From Ferroacidibacillus organovorans (lineage in GTDB: Bacteria > Bacillota > Bacilli > Alicyclobacillales > SLC66): a stretch of DNA of 45,068 nucleotides. This document shows positions 18,501 to 26,174 of this stretch, in pieces. Every line of letters begins with the position of its first letter. Position 1 is the first letter of the stretch. A program made the translations under genes and the position numbers. The notes beneath the pieces are model-generated. The model saw only the letters and a list, made by a program, of their open reading frames with translations, had not been told where the DNA came from and made no database searches. The stretch is from the NCBI RefSeq assembly GCF_001642725.1, contig NZ_LSUQ01000020.1:1-45068 (forward strand), read 5' to 3'.

Positions 18501-19147
18501 GGCAAAGAGAGATTGTCGCTCTGTAGGTTTTGTAGCACCTGGGCGAGCGTGAGGTGATAGGTGGCGAGTTTGGCGGCGTCAACCTGGATCTGCACTTGAT
18601 CGGGCTCTGCGCCAGCCGTCTGTACCGAACCGACGCCGGAGATCGACTCGATGCCAGGAACGATTGTCTGATTGACAAGATTGCGCAGCGCAGTCGGTGA
18701 GGCATACTTTGATGTGATCGTAAAGTAGATGACAGGTTGCGCGTTAAAAGAAAACTGCTGGATGTTCGGACGCAAGGCAGAGGTGGGTAACTGCACCTGG
18801 TTGACCGTCTGTTGTACGTTTTGTTCCACCGTGGTTATGCTTGCGCTGCTGTGCAATTCCAAGCTGATTTCGGAGACATTTTGCACGGACGTCGACGTGA
18901 CATTTTTCACGCCAGCCACACTGCGCAGCGCCTTTTCCAAAGGATCGGACACATCAGACGCCACCGCGTTCGGCGCCGCACCGGGATACCCGGTGATCAC
19001 GGTGATGACAGGCAGCGAGATGTTTGGAAACAATTCCTCGTTGAGCGATGAGGCGGAGAGCGCGCCGCCGATGGCGAGAAGAACGGTCAAGATGATAATC
19101 ACGACCGGGTTGCGCAAGGAAAAGCGCGATAAAAAACGCATTGACAT
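15554..19147 (-). CDS. RND-family efflux transporter (AcrB/SwrC-like) with a coiled-coil insertion
   Basis: 1197-residue hydrophobe/amphiphile efflux pump (PF00873). The N-terminal membrane helix is followed by LFPNISLPVITVITGYPGA, the canonical porter-domain start. The transmembrane core has GGMAVATGRVVDDSIVVIENI around residue 540, the proton-relay region with the acidic pair, and the second half ends with GIVVTNAIVLIDRVEQQR. Residues about 250-395 form a long insertion: glycine-spaced heptads, a Gln-rich coiled coil and a Gly/Ser/Thr/Pro linker. Gram-positive SwrC-type pumps also have enlarged outside domains. No membrane-fusion partner gene is adjacent. The first ATG lies only 2-3 bases after AAGGAGA, so the second ATG (19141) may be used. 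Substrate unknown; surfactants, fatty acids or drugs are family precedents. Confidence 0.92.
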   Translation of the reverse strand: MSMRFLSRFSLRNPVVIIILTVLLAIGGALSASSLNEELFPNISLPVITVITGYPGAAPNAVASDVSDPLEKALRSVAGVKNVTSTSVQNVSEISLELHSSASITTVEQNVQQTVNQVQLPTSALRPNIQQFSFNAQPVIYFTITSKYASPTALRNLVNQTIVPGIESISGVGSVQTAGAEPDQVQIQVDAAKLATYHLTLAQVLQNLQSDNLSLPVGSATYQGYTRPVQLTTQFQSLADIKNLPITLTPSANAGIQSIGATIGRLGHAVGTLGSSVGQLGQGLGMIQAENQLMATIQSVQGQLFGAELELARQITLPKSAQSPLALAKLQGMVTTLQEEQKTLMQKLQGMMRAAAQTRGPSPTGGTPSAGSSQATPALTVPNQTSSAGNATLKTIPLSALATVTLAQPTNVAINRTNGKDSVLLSVVKTDSANTVTTVSAIQNEMQSLTQSLPFHLHVTTIYDAATVIKTSIDGLIREALLGALFAGLVILLFLRNGLTTLIAIVSIPVSLLIAFIFLNQFNVTINIMSLGGMAVATGRVVDDSIVVIENIHRSYRRGIGFGRAFVLFATGEVAKAITSSTITTVAVFLPLGLVSGIIGKIFFPFALTVVISLISSLLVALTLIPLLAWLFIAKKAPRHLATAYAAAADEQGTASEESTFDGVVHTHLLVEEEQEHLRPWQLRYQGFLRFALTHKALVIILCVIGLVASVAVLPTVGSTFLPQSNDKYATISVTLPVGSSLQATNQKAQQVEQRVQTLFDSTIETMNVTIGSDPGQSGSRGSLTNENSASFFLQLNPATHVSAFVKALQQAVYPLAGSATIQAAAVTAGGPATNYALVVSGNDPLSVSHAAARITSALQGVPGLTDVKNNLTQTQPQIQVTPNLAKASQYGLTAYQIASVAQNVLAGQNAGTVSLNGQTYTMIATLNSGTALNSLQALRNLPISTATGQSLTLGDVAQVQLVQTAVSVLHRNGSPYAEITATFTEKNTGKATRLAQKAITKLNLPAGVTTALSGTSQQQNQSFGELIQAVLVAAGMVYIVMLIAFGEWSAPFSILFAMPVALIGAFFGTVIARQPISVSSLIGILMLMGIVVTNAIVLIDRVEQQRKRGRTVRDALLEAGTTRLRPILMTAIATICALAPLAAGLSEGALISQGLAVVVIGGLVTSTILTLFVVPIAYELLHRKARRKERSVTASA

Positions 19148-19200
19148 GTTCTCCTTTTTGGTTGCGACGGCAAGAGACGCAAAATGATACGTATAATTCT

Positions 19201-19229
19201 ACCATACGGTTAGTTTTAAATTGAAGCAA
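19201..19229 (-). promoter_or_regulatory. Candidate promoter and operator of the RND gene
   Basis: On the minus strand, TTGCTT (complement of 19224-19229), a 17-bp spacer and TATGGT (complement of 19201-19206). The -10 box lies in an imperfect palindrome CTAACCGTATGGTAG, of the size bound by TetR-type efflux repressors. No regulator gene adjoins it. Confidence 0.4.
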
Positions 19230-19284
19230 GTCTATTTTTCCATTTATTGATGAAAAAATGACGAAACTGACGCGAATTTGGCAA

Positions 19285-20106
19285 CTACCATTTGGCGTGC
19301 ACGGTGGTGGTGTGAGGTGTGAACAAATCGGGAATCGTGACAAACGCGTAGCCGCGCGCGCGCAACGTGTGAATCAGTTCTGGCAATGCCTGCACCGTTC
19401 CCGTTAGAATCTCCTTTGGGTTTCCCGCACAGTGCATCAGGATAATTGAGCCTGGCGCTACGGCTGGCAACGTGTTTTGCAGCACCTGTTTTGCGCTTAA
19501 ACTTCGCCAATCCTGAGAGTCGACCGACCAGTTGACAACCTGGTACCCGCGTTTTCCAAGTTGACGCAACAGCGAGACGGTCACGTTACCGTACGGCGCG
19601 CGAAACCAGCGAGTCGAGACGTGGGCCGTTTTTTTCAAGAGTCGATCGGTGCGCTCAACCTCCCATAAAATGTGCCAGGGAGACGCTTTTTGCAGGTTAT
19701 CGTGATCATAGCTGTGGTTGCCAATCGCGTGACCCTCGTTTTTGATTCGCACGATCATGTTTGGGTATTTCTGCACGTGGATTCCCAGCACAAAAAATGT
19801 CGCGGGGACGTGTTCTCGCTTTAGGATGGCAAGAATTTGCGGTGTGTAGCGATCATCAGGACCGTCATCAAACGTGAGCGCAACCTTTTTGATCGAAGGG
19901 CCTTGGAACACAAAAACATGCGGAAACTGTAGAGCGAGCGCCTGACGGTCTTGTGCGAATGCGGTGGACGCAGGTGTAGTGAACGCGCTGATGGAGATCG
20001 TTAGGCCTACGATGATGATCAACAGATCCTTGCGATAAAACGGTCTTTTGCGCAGTTGTCTTTGATGGCGCACATGCATTCGCTCCTCGTGTGTAGCAAT
20101 CTGCAT
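19285..20106 (-). CDS. Polysaccharide deacetylase (NodB domain), membrane-anchored or secreted
   Basis: 273-residue carbohydrate esterase family 4 protein. A basic N-terminus and hydrophobic segment (about residues 28-51, ending AFAQ) indicate a signal peptide or anchor. The NodB domain has TFDDGPDD (catalytic Asp80 and metal Asp81), the metal histidines in NHSYDH (131 and 135), WFRAPYGN, and the LMHC segment carrying the catalytic His225. The last motif is usually LLHD, so the following acidic residue is replaced by Cys. The second ATG (20106) fits the AAAGGAG ribosome site; the first ATG (20112) overlaps it. Likely substrate is peptidoglycan N-acetyl groups or an exopolysaccharide. Confidence 0.9.
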   Translation of the reverse strand: MQIATHEERMHVRHQRQLRKRPFYRKDLLIIIVGLTISISAFTTPASTAFAQDRQALALQFPHVFVFQGPSIKKVALTFDDGPDDRYTPQILAILKREHVPATFFVLGIHVQKYPNMIVRIKNEGHAIGNHSYDHDNLQKASPWHILWEVERTDRLLKKTAHVSTRWFRAPYGNVTVSLLRQLGKRGYQVVNWSVDSQDWRSLSAKQVLQNTLPAVAPGSIILMHCAGNPKEILTGTVQALPELIHTLRARGYAFVTIPDLFTPHTTTVHAKW

Positions 20107-20170
20107 TATCATCTCCTTTGTATGAGCAGATCATGACGCCAGCGCGTGAATGAATTTCCAAGTGCCGCGA

Positions 20171-20202
20171 TAAAAACGGCGCCGCAACGTGCATGCGGCG
20201 CC
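20171..20202 (-). terminator. Rho-independent terminator of the S9 peptidase gene
   Basis: Minus-strand 9-bp GC-rich stem: GGCGCCGCA (20178-20186) pairs with TGCGGCGCC (20194-20202), followed on the minus strand by GTTTTTATC (20170-20178). It lies 33 bases past the peptidase stop and insulates the deacetylase gene. Confidence 0.88.
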
Positions 20203-20234
20203 ACAGGGAACGGTGTTCGTCGTTTTTGAAACAC

Positions 20235-22031
20235 TCAGGCGCTGCGATGACGATCGAGAAAGTTCCCCACCGCTTCATACACGCGCAGCTCGTTCTCGCG
20301 CTTTGAAAAACCGTGCCCTTCGTCGTCGAGCACGAGATACTCCACGCTGCGCCCCAGTTGCGTCAATTTCTCAACGATTTGGTCAGACTCCGCCTTCACG
20401 ACGCGTGGATCATTCGCGCCTTGCACGATCAGCATCGGTTTGGTCATGCCTTCAATGTACGTGATCGGGGAGTGCGCGATGAAACGGTCGTGATCGCGCT
20501 CCGGATCGCCCACCATGATATCCATGGCAGGTTTCCAGAAGTCAGGGACTGAGTTTACAAATGTAAACAGGTTCGCCACGCCAAAGATGTCGACCGCTGC
20601 GCGAAACGAGTTGGCGTAGAGACCGTGCAGCATCAGTGTCATGTATCCGCCGTAACTTCCGCCGAGAACAAAGAGGCGGTCTTTATCCGCTTTTCCTTGT
20701 GCGATCAGCCAGTCGACGCTCGCCATCATATCCTTTACGGGCGCACCGCCCCAATCGCCGTCAATCATCTTTGTGAACTCGGAGCCATAGCCTGTGCTCC
20801 CGCGAAAGTTTGGCGCGAACACGTCGTACCCTTTGGAGATCAGGTATTGCGTGAACGACCAGAAGTATTTGCGATCCGCCGCCTGCGGGCCGCCGTGTGG
20901 CATGATGATCGTGTGACCGTTTCGCGTGTCATCCTTTGCGCGATAGTGAAGCGCCTCAAGTTGTAGTCCATCAAAAGACGGGAAGTGAAGCGTTTCGGCG
21001 CGCACCATGCGCTCCTCGGAAACGCCGAGCACGCGATTGTCGGTGAGCTTCGACCACGTTCCATGGGTGTCAAGGCGAAACAGGTTAACCGGTTGATTCT
21101 CCTGCGTAAAGAGTCCGTATACACTGCCGGAGTCGTGAACCGTCAGTTCAAAAAGTAGCGCCCCGGGGTAAGAAAATTCGCGAAACGAGGTGGGCTCATC
21201 CGCTGATCCGCGATAGAGGATGTCCTCGACACCGCGCTGTCCAACACAATAGACGAGCCGTCGTGTACGATCGACGCGCACGGCAGCGATGTCAATCGCC
21301 TCAGGTGCAAACAACTCGCTCATCTCGCCAGTCGAGATGCGATAGAGTGCCGCATACGCAAATGGTTTTTCGTAATTTGTGGTAAATACGATCGTGTCCT
21401 CGTCAAGATATGTGCCGCCGTCTGTCACTTGAGTTACGCTTTCATCGGGCGTAAGACAGCGACGGGGTGTGTTTTCGCGCGACACATAACTGAGCATATA
21501 GGTGTTCGCCAGCGCTTCTGTGTAGGTGAAGGATGATTCGTCGGGAGCCAGACTTCCAAATTCTATAGGCGCTCGATCCCCAGTATGTATCACCTCTTCT
21601 GTCATCTCGAACATGTCGTAGCGATAGAGATTCATAAACGAGGCGTTCTCTTTGTCGGATGTGTAATAGAGCTGATCTCCGCTGCGGTTTAGCGCGCCAA
21701 ATAAGAGGTAGTGGCCAGGCGATTGACGCACGGGGACAACCGTTCCGCCAGAAGTGGACACGGCATAGATCTGCACCTTTTCGTCGCCATCCGTGTCAAG
21801 CCCGACGAGTAGGTAGCGGCCTTTTGGATCGTATTTCACAAAGCGCACGCGCTGGTCATTGTAGGTCAGTTGGTAGGGGAACCGCGTGTTCAAATCCATT
21901 CCCCAAAGGTTAAACGTTCCGCTGATGTTCATTGAAATGGCCACGGTGGACTCGTCGTGGCTCACGTCAAACGCACCCAAACTGATTGTGCGGTAATACG
22001 CATCCAAACCCGGTTCTGGAAACGAAAACAT
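20235..22031 (-). CDS. S9 family peptidase (prolyl oligopeptidase-like), complete
   Basis: 598-residue cytosolic serine peptidase: an N-terminal beta-propeller (residues about 1-340) with repeated YDPKGRYLLVG-type blades, then the alpha/beta hydrolase domain. The triad is Ser459 in GGSYGGYM, Asp541 in GANDPRV and His573 in DEGHGF. MPHGGPQ and NFRGSTGYG complete the active-site region. The ATG at 22031 follows an AGGAGAGGA tract. It resembles the truncated S9 protein at the left edge in domain order but the two sequences are clearly different, so they are paralogues rather than a recent duplication. It may be co-transcribed with the YqxD-like gene 57 bases upstream. Confidence 0.94.
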   Translation of the reverse strand: MFSFPEPGLDAYYRTISLGAFDVSHDESTVAISMNISGTFNLWGMDLNTRFPYQLTYNDQRVRFVKYDPKGRYLLVGLDTDGDEKVQIYAVSTSGGTVVPVRQSPGHYLLFGALNRSGDQLYYTSDKENASFMNLYRYDMFEMTEEVIHTGDRAPIEFGSLAPDESSFTYTEALANTYMLSYVSRENTPRRCLTPDESVTQVTDGGTYLDEDTIVFTTNYEKPFAYAALYRISTGEMSELFAPEAIDIAAVRVDRTRRLVYCVGQRGVEDILYRGSADEPTSFREFSYPGALLFELTVHDSGSVYGLFTQENQPVNLFRLDTHGTWSKLTDNRVLGVSEERMVRAETLHFPSFDGLQLEALHYRAKDDTRNGHTIIMPHGGPQAADRKYFWSFTQYLISKGYDVFAPNFRGSTGYGSEFTKMIDGDWGGAPVKDMMASVDWLIAQGKADKDRLFVLGGSYGGYMTLMLHGLYANSFRAAVDIFGVANLFTFVNSVPDFWKPAMDIMVGDPERDHDRFIAHSPITYIEGMTKPMLIVQGANDPRVVKAESDQIVEKLTQLGRSVEYLVLDDEGHGFSKRENELRVYEAVGNFLDRHRSA

Positions 22032-22088
22032 GAGTGTATTTCTCCTCTCCTGAATCTATGACCAATCTTGCACAGTTTGTGATTTCGG

Positions 22089-22577
22089 TCAATCCGAAAG
22101 TTGCGTCAAAAGTGCTTCGCGAAACTGTTCGTCATCCTGCTTTGTTCGCGCAGATGGACCTTTCAAACGGTGTTTTGCCTTGGCGCGTCGAAGTTTTTGC
22201 CCAAGTGCGCGAACTTCGAGGAGTGGGTCAATGTTTTGTGCAGTGTACACAAAGCCTTTTGAAGAGAGCGCCTTTCCGCGTCGCGCAAGAACGAGTGCGG
22301 CGAGGCCGTAGTCTTCCGTAACGACCAGGTCCCCCTGTTTCATCCGCGCGAGAATCGCGTAATCTGTCGCGTCCGGTCCCGGCGCGACTTGCAGGTGATC
22401 CGCGCCTTCCATGTGGTGGTCATAGGAGCTGACAGTCACCACGCGCAGCCCTTTTTTCGCGCAAACTTCATTCGCGATCTGGCGGGCCGTTCGCGGGCAT
22501 GCGTCCGCGTCAAGATAGAGTACGCGGGGGGCTGGAGGGAGTGCATGGGGTGCTGAGTCATTCCATTCTGTCGTCAC
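22089..22577 (-). CDS. UPF0178/DUF188 protein, YaiI/YqxD family
   Basis: 162-residue protein matching the YaiI/YqxD family (PF02639): LYLDADACP near the start, then VSSYDHHM, a GPDATDYAI stretch, GDLVVTEDYGLAALVLARRG and the C-terminal HRLKGPSARTKQDDEQF block are all family signatures. The fold is related to PIN-like nucleases with clustered aspartates, but no activity is established. The start is a GTG with GAGGTGA upstream; the N-terminus carries about 15 extra residues before the domain. It is divergent from queD, whose promoter lies just beyond its start. Confidence 0.9.
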   Translation of the reverse strand: MTTEWNDSAPHALPPAPRVLYLDADACPRTARQIANEVCAKKGLRVVTVSSYDHHMEGADHLQVAPGPDATDYAILARMKQGDLVVTEDYGLAALVLARRGKALSSKGFVYTAQNIDPLLEVRALGQKLRRAKAKHRLKGPSARTKQDDEQFREALLTQLSD

Positions 22578-22604
22578 AAAATCACCTCACTGATTGGGGA
22601 TGGT

Positions 22605-22633
22605 TTGTCAAGAATTCACGCACCTCGTATAAT
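22605..22633 (+). promoter_or_regulatory. SigA-type promoter of the queDEC operon
   Basis: TTGTCA (22605-22610), 17-bp spacer, TATAAT (22628-22633). The leader to the queD ATG is about 45 bases and shows no preQ1 aptamer, so queuosine-precursor control by riboswitch is not evident. Confidence 0.82.
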
Positions 22634-22685
22634 CAAGCGTGGCCTCGTGAACGTTGTGGCCGTTTTGTGATGAGGAGATGAGTGT

Positions 22686-23162
22686 ATGAGTGAAAAGGTT
22701 TCGCAGGATTTCGCGGCTCCTTTCGTATTCAAACAGGCGCAGGAAAGCGCTCCTTCTTCCTTACGATACCATCTACGTCGAGTGACGATCACGAAGGAGT
22801 TTACATTCGACGCGGCTCATCATCTTTACGCCTATCAAGGGAAGTGTGCCAATCTCCACGGGCACACGTATCGACTGATTGTCAGTGTGAGCGATGTGTT
22901 GGATGAGATTGGACTGGCCATCGATTTTGGCGATGTAAAGACGCTCGTGAAGACACACGTTGTCGATCGACTCGATCACACGTATTTAAACGAGGTGCTC
23001 CCGCCGATGAATACGACTGCTGAAAACATGATCGTCTGGATGTTTGAAGAGATTGAACAGGCGCTTCATGCGTTTCGCGACACCGCGCGCGTTGAGCGGC
23101 TGACGCTGTACGAGACGCCGACTTCAAGCGTTGAGATCACCCGACAGGAGATGGGGTTGTGA
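22686..23162 (+). CDS. queD: 6-carboxy-5,6,7,8-tetrahydropterin synthase
   Basis: 158-residue PTPS-family enzyme, second step of 7-deazaguanine synthesis (7,8-dihydroneopterin triphosphate to 6-carboxytetrahydropterin). Zinc ligands are His45 (FDAAHHL), His58 and His60 (NLHGHTY); the catalytic Cys54 sits in GKCANLHGH, the spacing that marks QueD rather than eukaryotic PTPS. C-terminal residues around LYETPTSSVE complete the active site. About 33 extra residues precede the conserved VTITKEFTFDAAH, compared with the usual 120-residue proteins; internal starts are possible but only the ATG at 22686 has a good GAGGAG site. Its stop overlaps the queE start. Confidence 0.94.
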   Translation: MSEKVSQDFAAPFVFKQAQESAPSSLRYHLRRVTITKEFTFDAAHHLYAYQGKCANLHGHTYRLIVSVSDVLDEIGLAIDFGDVKTLVKTHVVDRLDHTYLNEVLPPMNTTAENMIVWMFEEIEQALHAFRDTARVERLTLYETPTSSVEITRQEMGL

Positions 23163-23866
23163 GCGAGGCGGCCGTTGGGCGTGAAACGCAGGCGATCCGC
23201 CTGCCGCTCGTCGAAATTTTCGAGACGGTGGAGGGTGAAGGGACGCAGGCGGGTTATCCGACCGTTTTTGTGCGATTGTTTGGCTGTCCACTGCGCTGTG
23301 TATGGTGTGACACACCTTACAGCTACGCGCCAGCGAAGGCGGAGTTTACCATGACGATTGAACAGATCGTTTTGCGCGTCGCGTCGTTTAAGGCAGCGCG
23401 CGTGTGCCTGACAGGTGGGGAGCCACTGATGTATCACGAGCATTCTGCTGCGCTGCTGCGAGCCCTCTCCGAACTCCCGCGGCTGGTCGACGTGCATGTG
23501 GAGACGAGCGGGGCGATTGATCTCACCTCGTTTTTGAAGGATGTTCGATCTTCCAAGGTGCGGTATATTGTCGACTACAAATTGAAAGAGTCTGGCGAGA
23601 CTGCGAAAATGATCGCGGCGAATTTTACCGTGCTTCGTCCCCAAGACGAGCTTAAATTTGTGATCGCGTCCGATGCGGATTTTGACGAGGCGATGGCGGT
23701 GCTCGATCGCTTTCACCCTTTATGCACGGTGCTTGTGAGCCCTGTGTTTGGCGCAATGGAACCGGAACATCTCGTGGATCGTCTCCTTAAAGAAGGGCGT
23801 CCGCACGTCAAACTGAATCTGCAGATTCACAAGGTGATCTGGGATCCTAACCAGCGCGGCGTGTGA
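23159..23866 (+). CDS. queE: 7-carboxy-7-deazaguanine synthase (radical SAM)
   Basis: 235-residue radical SAM enzyme converting 6-carboxytetrahydropterin to 7-carboxy-7-deazaguanine. The cluster cysteines are 43, 47 and 50 in GCPLRCVWC (CX3CX2C), preceded by the QueE landmark TVEGEGTQAGYPTVFVRLFG. LTGGEPLMY and HVETSGAI are SAM- and substrate-side motifs. The GTG start overlaps the queD TGA (GTGA), with GGAGATGGGG as ribosome site, so translation is coupled. Confidence 0.94.
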   Translation: MSEAAVGRETQAIRLPLVEIFETVEGEGTQAGYPTVFVRLFGCPLRCVWCDTPYSYAPAKAEFTMTIEQIVLRVASFKAARVCLTGGEPLMYHEHSAALLRALSELPRLVDVHVETSGAIDLTSFLKDVRSSKVRYIVDYKLKESGETAKMIAANFTVLRPQDELKFVIASDADFDEAMAVLDRFHPLCTVLVSPVFGAMEPEHLVDRLLKEGRPHVKLNLQIHKVIWDPNQRGV

Positions 23867-23942
23867 TCGCTGTTCGACGGGCGGTACAGAAAAGGGACGC
23901 TGCGCTTGGCGAAGCGATGAATAGAGCGAGGAGGCGATTGAC

Positions 23943-24665
23943 ATGACAACAGGGAGAGACAAAGAGCAGAGGCGCGAGGGTCAAGCAGGCGCGGTGGTGA
24001 TTCTCAGTGGCGGACTCGACAGCGCGACATGCCTTGGCATTGCCTGCGCAGAAGGGCATCACGTGACGGCGCTCTCGTTTGACTATGGACAGCGGCATCA
24101 CAGAGAACTCGCTGCTGCGGCGCGCCTTGCGGCGCATTACGGGGTCGCGCATCACATCTACGAGTTGCCGTTTTTTCGTCAATTGGGCGGGAGCGCACTG
24201 ACGGATGACGCGATTTCGGTGCCGACAGAAGGGGTCGACAAAGCACACATTCCATCCACGTATGTGCCGGGGCGCAACCTTATTTTTCTTTCGATTGCCA
24301 CGGCGCTCGCGGAAGTTACGCGCTCGGAGTGGATTTATATCGGTGTCAACGCACTTGACTATAGCGGTTATCCGGACTGCCGCCCGGAGTTTATGGACGC
24401 ATTTGCAAACGTTGCGACCGTCGCGACACGTGCAGGTGTTGAGGGGATGCACATTGAGGTGAAAACGCCTCTCTTGCACTTGACAAAAGGGGAGATTGTC
24501 GCACGCGGTACAGCGCTTCTCGTCCCATATGAGATGACAACTTCATGCTATGTAGGAGAAGAAGAGGCGTGCGGCGTTTGCGATAGTTGTCGACTGCGGC
24601 TTGCGGGATTTGCGGAGGCAGGGCGAGTGGATCCAATCCGCTACCAGCTTCGCGCTAAGAATTGA
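23943..24665 (+). CDS. queC: 7-cyano-7-deazaguanine (preQ0) synthase
   Basis: 240-residue ATP-dependent enzyme that converts 7-carboxy-7-deazaguanine to preQ0. The PP-loop SGGLDS is at residues 22-27, FDYGQRHHRE follows, then VPGRNLIFLS, and the C-terminal zinc site uses Cys202, Cys210, Cys213 and Cys216 (ACGVCDSCRLR). The ATG has GAGGAGG upstream. It follows queE after 76 bases and ends the operon. QueF and FolE genes, needed before and after, are not in the window. Confidence 0.94.
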   Translation: MTTGRDKEQRREGQAGAVVILSGGLDSATCLGIACAEGHHVTALSFDYGQRHHRELAAAARLAAHYGVAHHIYELPFFRQLGGSALTDDAISVPTEGVDKAHIPSTYVPGRNLIFLSIATALAEVTRSEWIYIGVNALDYSGYPDCRPEFMDAFANVATVATRAGVEGMHIEVKTPLLHLTKGEIVARGTALLVPYEMTTSCYVGEEEACGVCDSCRLRLAGFAEAGRVDPIRYQLRAKN

Positions 24666-24671
24666 TTTAGG

Positions 24672-24700
24672 AAGACGGTTGCCTAAATGGCACCCGTCTT
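24672..24700 (+). terminator. Probable terminator of the que operon
   Basis: Stem AAGACGG (24672-24678) with CCGTCTT (24694-24700), extended after one mismatch by T-A and GCC/GGC around a TAAAT loop. Only a short T-rich tail (CTTTGG) follows, so termination may be partial. Confidence 0.55.
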
Positions 24701-24726
24701 TGGTACGCTGGAACGGCGCAAAAACC

Positions 24727-24755
24727 TTGAGTCTCGCAGCGGTCTATGCCATAAT
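24727..24755 (+). promoter_or_regulatory. SigA-type promoter of the LCP gene
   Basis: TTGAGT (24727-24732), 17-bp spacer, CATAAT (24750-24755). A small bulged hairpin followed by TTTTTTT (about 24770-24800) lies in the leader and could attenuate, but its stem is weak. Confidence 0.6.
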
Positions 24756-24818
24756 TCGCAGAGTAGATGCCATAGAACATGGATCGCTTTTTTTATTTGT
24801 TTCTGAAAATGAAAGAAT

Positions 24819-26108
24819 GTGAGGTTTGCCCTTTTGAAAAAGCAGGGAACGAAACCGACCGCCCCCAAATCGAAAAAGAGACTGCGTCGCAGAATTGTGA
24901 TTGCTACCGCGAGTGCGGTGGTGCTTGGCGCGGCTGTCGCCTACGCAATGGTGGCGCAAGGATTAACCGGAAACAACCTGGGATTTACGATTCCATTTCT
25001 CCATCACGCTCCACCACAGCCTGAGAACATCCTCCTGATCGGGAACAACGCGCGCAATGCGCAAGGCCCACTCCAACTCGGAACGGCGGCCGGTCAAGCA
25101 GATATTATGATGATTGCGCATATTGACCCGATCAAACACATGGTCACATTGATCTCGATTCCGCGTGACACGCTCTTTGCGATGCCAAACTACAACAATC
25201 CAATCCCGAAGCTTAAATCGTTCTTTTTTATCGGCGCGCAGATGCAGCCAAACCAGGCTGCGCAACTGACGGTTCAAGCAGTCGAGAAGTTTACAGGGAT
25301 GCATATCGACCACTGGATTGTGACCGACTTTCAGGGATTCTCGGATGCGGTAAACGCGGTGGGTGGGGTGCGGGTGTACATCCCGGGGCGTATTTATGAC
25401 CCGCTGCACAGTGGCGCAAATCTCTATCCGGGATGGCAGACGCTCAATGGCACGCAGGCGCTCGCCTACATTCGTGTGCGGCAAAATACCGCGAGCAATG
25501 TATCGGTCAATGACTACGAGCGAAACAACGCGCAGGCGCAGGTGCTGATGGCGCTCAAGGCGAAGCTGCTCAGTGGAAGAAATGCGCTCACAAACGCTCC
25601 CGGTTTGATTGCGACATGGATGAAAGACGTTGCGACAGACATGAACATCGGTGATCTGATTCACCTCGCTGAGATGGTGCACGGCTCTAAGATTGCGCAC
25701 ATCAATCTCGGCACAGTTTCTGACTCGATGGATGTTGTCAGCGCCCCGGTTCAGGGCATCAACCAGGAGAATTATCTGACGGGCGCCTACTATGATATTA
25801 TCGACCCGGCAAAAGTCACGGCAACGCTCAAACCGTTTGGATCGACTGGCGCTGACACGGGTGTGCCGATTGCGAGTCCAGGATCGTTTCAGGTGCAACT
25901 CTACGGCCCGCAGTCAGAGGTGGCGGTGCTTCAGAAGCAAGGGTTTAACGTGACCTACATGGGTGGAAGCAATGTTTCGCAAGATCAGATCATGTACCCG
26001 ACGGGTCAATTGAGCGAAGGGCTCTCTGTCGGGCGTGCGCTCGCCTCAGGCAACTCGCTCGTCGAACCGGGGGCGCCGGGAAATGCGGTCGTCGTCTACG
26101 TGAATTGA
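24819..26108 (+). CDS. LytR-CpsA-Psr (LCP) family cell-wall polymer ligase
   Basis: 429-residue membrane-anchored protein: a basic cytoplasmic tail, one transmembrane helix (about residues 25-46), then the extracellular LCP domain. Key arginines are in SIPRDT (Arg116) and in AYIRVRQ, with DYERNNAQ near the end of the domain; these bind the polyprenyl-pyrophosphate head group. A LytR_C domain occupies roughly residues 350-429. Family members attach teichoic acids or capsule to peptidoglycan. The start is uncertain: GTG at 24819, or TTG at 24834, which has GTGAGG at better spacing. In the first acidic motif GNNARN replaces the common GSDxR. Confidence 0.9.
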   Translation: MRFALLKKQGTKPTAPKSKKRLRRRIVIATASAVVLGAAVAYAMVAQGLTGNNLGFTIPFLHHAPPQPENILLIGNNARNAQGPLQLGTAAGQADIMMIAHIDPIKHMVTLISIPRDTLFAMPNYNNPIPKLKSFFFIGAQMQPNQAAQLTVQAVEKFTGMHIDHWIVTDFQGFSDAVNAVGGVRVYIPGRIYDPLHSGANLYPGWQTLNGTQALAYIRVRQNTASNVSVNDYERNNAQAQVLMALKAKLLSGRNALTNAPGLIATWMKDVATDMNIGDLIHLAEMVHGSKIAHINLGTVSDSMDVVSAPVQGINQENYLTGAYYDIIDPAKVTATLKPFGSTGADTGVPIASPGSFQVQLYGPQSEVAVLQKQGFNVTYMGGSNVSQDQIMYPTGQLSEGLSVGRALASGNSLVEPGAPGNAVVVYVN

Positions 26109-26174
26109 CGAGGAAATGCGCCGCTCTGGTCTAGTCCAAACGCGCCGTGAATATACCTTGGACAAGGAAGGTTC

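Noticed and set aside
15642-19187. Many plus-strand ORFs of 60-150 residues opposite the RND gene
   Set aside because: All are short, domain-free and antisense to a full-length RND protein with conserved motifs.
22634-22685. preQ1 riboswitch in the queDEC leader
   Set aside because: The leader is only about 45 bases. It lacks the preQ1-I hairpin followed by an A-rich tail; the GTGGCC repeats are direct, not a P1 stem.
24963-25898. 311-residue minus-strand ORF opposite the LCP gene
   Set aside because: No recognisable domain or start signal; antisense to a clear LCP domain.
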